In this document: positions 61,114 through 64,000 of the stretch, piece after piece
Layout: every line of letters begins with the position of its first letter
How positions within the stretch are numbered: the stretch's first letter is position 1
Assembly: GCF_013377885.1 (NCBI RefSeq)
Contig: NZ_JABKAU010000024.1
Location: 1 to 64,000 of the forward strand
DNA: 64,000 nt
Source of the DNA: Hymenobacter lapidiphilus
GTDB lineage: Bacteria; Bacteroidota; Bacteroidia; Cytophagales; Hymenobacteraceae
Direction of reading: 5' to 3'
Translations under genes and position numbers: made by a program
Notes under the pieces: model-generated
Seen by the model: only the letters and a program-made list of their open reading frames with translations
The model's database searches: none
Told to the model about the DNA's origin: nothing

Positions 61114-61377
61114 ATGGAAATTCCCTTCGACCTCAATCTTAATCATGCCTACGCCGAAAGTATCCGCCAGCAGCATGAGGCCCGCGAGGCCCACGACCTG
61201 ATTTCGGAGTTGGAAGACAAGGTTGGGTCGGCTCTGGGGCTGGTGATGCAGCGCCACGGCGTGCTGCCTGCCGTTGGCGACCGGGTGGAGGTGGATTCGG
61301 AATGGCTGGTCATCAGTGCCCGCACCTTCGGACAGGATGGCAGCGTGTGGCTCTCGGTAGGCCCGTTTGCAGGCTGA
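61114..61377 (+). CDS. Small protein of unknown function between bioB and bioF
   Basis: An 87-residue soluble acidic protein starting MEIPFDLNLNHAYAESIRQQ, with HEAREAHDLISELEDK (helix) and a C-terminal beta-rich part DRVEVDSEWLVISARTF. No family is recognised. Codon use fits the neighbours. The gene lies between two palindromic repeats, with bioB 176 bases upstream and bioF 117 bases downstream. Whether it has a role in biotin synthesis is not shown by sequence. Confidence 0.55.
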   Translation: MEIPFDLNLNHAYAESIRQQHEAREAHDLISELEDKVGSALGLVMQRHGVLPAVGDRVEVDSEWLVISARTFGQDGSVWLSVGPFAG

Positions 61378-61385
61378 GGTTTCCG

Positions 61386-61474
61386 TGTCATTCTGAGCAG
61401 AGCGAAGGACCTGGTAAGATGCTAATACTTGATATCAGCTTCTTACCAGGTCCTTCGCTCTGCTCAGAATGACA
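61386..61474. repeat. GTCATTCTGAGC repeat variant with AGGTCCTTCGC block
   Basis: Outer arm TGTCATTCTGAGCAGAGCGA plus AGGACCTGGTAAGA with complement TCTTACCAGGTCCTTCGCTC, loop of about 22 bases. It shares the AAGGACCT inner block with 19782 and the outer part with the main family, with a C-to-T change in the fifth base. Confidence 0.85.
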
Positions 61475-61494
61475 GACAGTTTTTCCGCGCTACT

Positions 61495-62634
61495 ATGCCT
61501 ACTTCTCTGCACCAGCGCCTGGCCGCCGAGCTGGCCCGGCGCGAGGCAACGGGCACCCGCCGCCGCCTGCCCGCCCCGCCCGCACCCGGCCTCACCGATT
61601 TCAGCTCCAACGACTACCTGGGCCTGAGCCGACACCCGCAGGTACTGGCAGCGGTGCAGGCAGCCGCCCAACTACCGGCCGGCAGCACCGGCTCGCGGCT
61701 GCTCACCGGCAACTCAGCCACCGCCGAGGCCCTCGAAACCCATTTGGCTCAGTTCCACGGGGCCGAAGCGGCGCTGCTCTTCAATTCGGGCTACGCGGCC
61801 AACCTGGGCTTCTTCGGGGCTGTGCCCCGGCGCGGCGACACGATTCTCTACGACGAGGCCAGCCATGCCTCCGTCAAGGACGGCATCCGGGCCACGCCGG
61901 CCACCGCCTGGAGCTTCCGCCACCACGATTTGGCCGACCTGGAGCGCAAGGCAGCCCGCGCTACCGGCGCGGTGTTCGTAGCCGTGGAGGCACTGTATTC
62001 GATGGATGGCGACGTAGCCCCGCTGGCCGAATTGGCGGCCGTTTGCCAGCGCTTGGGCCTGCATCTGGTGGTTGATGAGGCGCATACCAACGGCCTGTAC
62101 GGCCCCCGCGGCGAAGGGCTGGTAGCTGAGTTGGGACTACAGGAGGCCGTATTTGCCCGTATCCTCACCTTCGGTAAGGCCCTCGGCAGCCAGGGTGCAG
62201 CCGTTGCCGGCTCTGCCCTGCTGCGCGACTACCTGCTCAATTTCAGCCGGCCCTTCATTTACACCACGGCCCTTCCCCCAACCACCGTGGCTAGCCTTGC
62301 GGCGGCCTACGAGCTGCTGCCCGGGCTGCTGCCGGCTCGCGAGCAGCTTTTCCGGCTTTCCGATTACCTGAGGTCTACGCTCAATGCCGTGCCCGGCCTG
62401 CACGTGCCGGCCACCAGCCACGTTATCCACCCGGTTTTTTTCACCCAAAACCCCGGCCCCACCGCCGTGCGCACCATAGCCGCCGCCGCTCAGGCTGCCG
62501 GCTTCGATGTACGCGCCATTGTGGCGCCCACCGTGCCCGCCGGCACCGAGCGGCTCCGGCTCATCGTGCATTCCTTCAACACTGAAGCCGAAATTGATGC
62601 GTTGGCGGCAGTGCTGGCAGAGGCTGTTAGCTAA
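61495..62634 (+). CDS. bioF: 8-amino-7-oxononanoate synthase
   Basis: A 379-residue PLP enzyme of the alpha-oxoamine synthase family, condensing pimeloyl thioester with alanine in biotin synthesis. The PLP site is in TFGKALGSQGAAVAG (K228), the aspartate in VVDEAHTNG, and TDFSSNDYLGLSRHP at the start. Other family members (KBL, ALAS) are similar, but proximity to bioB supports BioF. ATG at 61495 is chosen; the longer upstream frame runs through the repeat. Its stop lies in a palindrome (62630-62700). Confidence 0.92.
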   Translation: MPTSLHQRLAAELARREATGTRRRLPAPPAPGLTDFSSNDYLGLSRHPQVLAAVQAAAQLPAGSTGSRLLTGNSATAEALETHLAQFHGAEAALLFNSGYAANLGFFGAVPRRGDTILYDEASHASVKDGIRATPATAWSFRHHDLADLERKAARATGAVFVAVEALYSMDGDVAPLAELAAVCQRLGLHLVVDEAHTNGLYGPRGEGLVAELGLQEAVFARILTFGKALGSQGAAVAGSALLRDYLLNFSRPFIYTTALPPTTVASLAAAYELLPGLLPAREQLFRLSDYLRSTLNAVPGLHVPATSHVIHPVFFTQNPGPTAVRTIAAAAQAAGFDVRAIVAPTVPAGTERLRLIVHSFNTEAEIDALAAVLAEAVS

Positions 62635-62700
62635 ACTTGTGGAGGGCGCTGTAGGGGCGGGGACAAGCCCCGCCCCTACAGCGCCCTCCACAAGTTTAGC
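62630..62700. repeat. Near-perfect palindrome covering the bioF stop
   Basis: A 71-base inverted repeat: GCTAAACTTGTGGAGGGCGC TGTAGGGGCGGGG, a four-base loop region ACAA, and the complement GCCCCGCCCCTACAGCGCCC TCCACAAGTTTAGC. The first seven bases include the TAA stop of bioF (62632-62634). The inner GTAGGGGCGGGG is the short version of the family seen at 38074 and 55606. Confidence 0.9.
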
Positions 62701-62712
62701 TGGCTCTACGCG

Positions 62713-63162
62713 CTAACAGCTCAAATAAACGGGCACTTCATTCAGCCGCTCGTTGGTGCGGTTTACGGTATCTACCCGCCAGCAGTAGTGCTCCAGGCCG
62801 TTGCTGAGCAGCAGCAGCGGCGCGCCGATGGTGAGGTTGTAGGTGGCAATCTGGTGGGCGACGGTGGGCGTGATGGGCACGGTGGGACGCTTGCACTCGA
62901 CCAGCAGCAGCGGCTGGCCGTTGGCATCGAGGGCCAGCAGGTCGGTGCGTTTCTGGCGCTGGTTGTACTGGTGGCCGCGCTCCAGGCTCAGCAGCCCCTT
63001 GGGGTAGCCGCGGTGGTTGATGAGGTAGTGTACCAGATGCTGGCGTACCCACTCCTCGGGCGTGAGCACCACGTGGCGACGGCGCAGCACGTCCCAGATT
63101 AGCAACTTTTCGCCGCTTTGTGTAACTTTGGCTTCGAAAGGCGGCAGATTCAACTCTTGCAT
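62713..63162 (-). CDS. Solo HsdR N-terminal domain protein
   Basis: A 149-residue protein with a single HSDR_N_2-type domain: EEWVRQHLVHYLINHRGYPKGLL, the nuclease-like core KRTDLLALDANGQPLLLVECKRP (D-x(n)-ECK, in parts: KRTDLLALD, PLLLVECKRP), and ATYNLTIGAPLLLLSNG. This is the PD-(D/E)XK-like part of type I restriction R subunits, but no helicase, hsdM or hsdS is near, so it is not a complete restriction system. Stand-alone forms are common in Bacteroidota, and their role is unknown. ATG at 63162 directly follows a GTG; the -7 element lies just upstream. Confidence 0.82.
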   Translation of the reverse strand: MQELNLPPFEAKVTQSGEKLLIWDVLRRRHVVLTPEEWVRQHLVHYLINHRGYPKGLLSLERGHQYNQRQKRTDLLALDANGQPLLLVECKRPTVPITPTVAHQIATYNLTIGAPLLLLSNGLEHYCWRVDTVNRTNERLNEVPVYLSC

Positions 63163-63168
63163 CACCTA

Positions 63169-63176
63169 CAAAGGTA
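63169..63176 (-). promoter_or_regulatory. Candidate -7 element of the HsdR-N gene
   Basis: On the minus strand TACCTTTG lies six bases before the ATG at 63162, so the mRNA would be nearly leaderless. No TTG fits the -33 position. Confidence 0.4.
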
Positions 63177-63315
63177 CGGCCCCGGGGTTTCTCCCGCTTT
63201 TCATTCCGTGCCGTCGATTCCCCCTTCCGGGCACCGACGGCTTTTTTGTACCTACCCTTTTCCGGCCGACTGCGCTGGCCGCTGCTCCGGGCTGCTGCCG
63301 GTTGCGGTGTAACCT

Positions 63316-63323
63316 TATCTTTC
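63316..63323 (+). promoter_or_regulatory. Candidate -7 element of amn
   Basis: TATCTTTC differs from TAnnTTTG in the last base and lies 19 bases before the amn ATG. Confidence 0.35.
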
Positions 63324-63342
63324 GCAACCCTAACCCTTTCGT

Positions 63343-64000
63343 ATGAAAACTAAAGCTGACATTGTTAAAAACTGGCTCCCGCGCTATACCGGAGTCGAAT
63401 TAGAGGAATTCGGGCAGTACATTCTGCTGACCAACTTTGCGAACTATGTGACCATGTTTGCCGAGCAGTTCGGCACCGAAGTGCGCGGCCTCGACAAGCC
63501 CATGCAGACGGCCACGGCCAACGGCATCACTATTATCAACTTCGGTATGGGCTCGCCGATGGCGGCCACTGTTATGGACCTGCTTTCGGCCATCGAGCCC
63601 AAGGCGGCCCTGTTCCTGGGCAAGTGCGGCGGCCTGAAATCCAACACTAAGCTCGGCGACCTGATTCTGCCCATCGCCGCTATCCGGGGCGAGGGTACGT
63701 CGGACGACTACCTACCGGCCGAAATTCCAGCCCTGCCCTCCTTCCGCCTGCAGCGCGCCGTAAGCAGCATGATCAAGAAGTACGAAATGGACTACTGGAC
63801 CGGCACGGTGTACACCACCAACCGCCGCGTGTGGGAGCACGACGAGGCGTTCAAGGAGTACCTGCGCCAGGTGCGGGCCATGGCCGTGGACATGGAAACG
63901 GCTACCATCTTCACCGTGGGCTTCGTGAATGGCATTCCGCACGGTGCGCTGCTGCTGGTGAGCGACAACCCGATGACGCCCGAGGGCGTGAAAACATCGG
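63343..64000 (+). CDS. amn: AMP nucleosidase, truncated by the window edge
   Basis: The first 219 codons of an AMP nucleosidase, which splits AMP to adenine and ribose-5-phosphate. It starts MKTKADIVKNWLPRYTG, and has FGMGSPMAATVMDLLSAIEPKAALFLGKCGGL (in parts: NFGMGSPMAATVMDLL, LFLGKCGGLKS), and AMAVDMETATIF, the catalytic nucleoside phosphorylase motif with Met-Glu-Thr. LLLVSDNPMTPEGVKT continues to the last base with no stop. The length seen (219) is most of the short Bacteroidota form, whose total is about 255-260. It is divergent from the HsdR-N gene. Confidence 0.92.
   Translation, partial: MKTKADIVKNWLPRYTGVELEEFGQYILLTNFANYVTMFAEQFGTEVRGLDKPMQTATANGITIINFGMGSPMAATVMDLLSAIEPKAALFLGKCGGLKSNTKLGDLILPIAAIRGEGTSDDYLPAEIPALPSFRLQRAVSSMIKKYEMDYWTGTVYTTNRRVWEHDEAFKEYLRQVRAMAVDMETATIFTVGFVNGIPHGALLLVSDNPMTPEGVKTS

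Noticed and set aside
2419..61474. CRISPR array made from the dispersed palindromes
   Set aside because: Copies are thousands of bases apart with genes between them and have no regular spacers; no cas genes are present.
62713..63162. A type I restriction system around the HsdR-N gene
   Set aside because: No helicase, methylase or specificity subunit is near; the gene is a solo domain with ordinary neighbours.

Overview
The window looks like a chromosomal segment of a high-GC Bacteroidota, most likely Hymenobacter or a close relative in the Cytophagales. The evidence is the Oar-type TonB-dependent receptor with an N-terminal carboxypeptidase-regulatory domain, Bacteroidota promoter elements (TAnnTTTG, once with a correctly spaced TTG), weak Shine-Dalgarno sequences, families common in this group (DUF2905, DUF4153, SpoIIAA-like small proteins, solo HsdR N-terminal protein, ArsM/ArsS pair) and GC-rich codon use. 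There is no prophage, insertion sequence or CRISPR array. Most genes stand alone or in pairs, separated by palindromic repeats.

Layout. 1-300: an AT-rich end of a DUF3883-type protein, foreign in composition. 375-8419: aldehyde dehydrogenase, DUF2905, DNA topoisomerase III (topB), tRNA-Lys, an SH3-type membrane protein, a small secreted helical protein and an amino-acid permease. 8506-11099: a SAM-riboswitch-led unit (promoter, S-box aptamer, Cys-rich micro-ORF, ATP-grasp ligase, flavin monooxygenase). 11271-18899: EcsC, Gfo/Idh/MocA oxidoreductase, YgjP peptidase, AhpD-like protein, M48 peptidase, DegT aminotransferase, a lipoprotein and a GT2 glycosyltransferase. 19022-24841: FtsE, FSA-type transaldolase, SRP RNA, guaA and a Pit phosphate transporter. 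24993-32721: the Oar-like receptor, arsS/arsM for arsenosugar synthesis, and DUF4153. 32855-35457: tRNA-Leu and an iron cluster (low-affinity iron permease, Dps, VIT). 35517-44927: MOSC, histone-deacetylase-like enzyme, J-domain-like protein, flavin monooxygenase, hydrolases, EamA and two PAP2 phosphatases. 45010-59770: glucose-6-phosphate isomerase, cupin, MBL hydrolase, FNT channel, arginase family, YebC, serine hydrolase, proline iminopeptidase, RluF and YiaA. 59930-64000: bioB, bioF, an HsdR-N protein and the start of AMP nucleosidase (amn).

How the genes work together. The clearest regulatory unit is 8506-11099. A promoter at 11069-11099 drives a long leader holding a well-formed S-box SAM aptamer. 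Seven bases after the aptamer a small frame begins whose last ten codons read MCCWGCCCRA, followed by GC-rich segments that can pair in alternative ways, then a RimK-like ATP-grasp protein and an SsuD/SfnG-like monooxygenase. This suggests a sulfur-scavenging operon sensing SAM through the aptamer and perhaps cysteine through translation of the micro-ORF; the second part is a hypothesis. The three iron genes suggest uptake, mineral storage and efflux. arsM and arsS form a compact arsenic methylation and arsenosugar pair. bioB and bioF lie close together without bioA or bioD.

At least five families of inverted repeats occupy the intergenic spaces. One has six copies built around GTCATGCTGAGC, and a 71-bp near-perfect palindrome overlaps the bioF stop codon.
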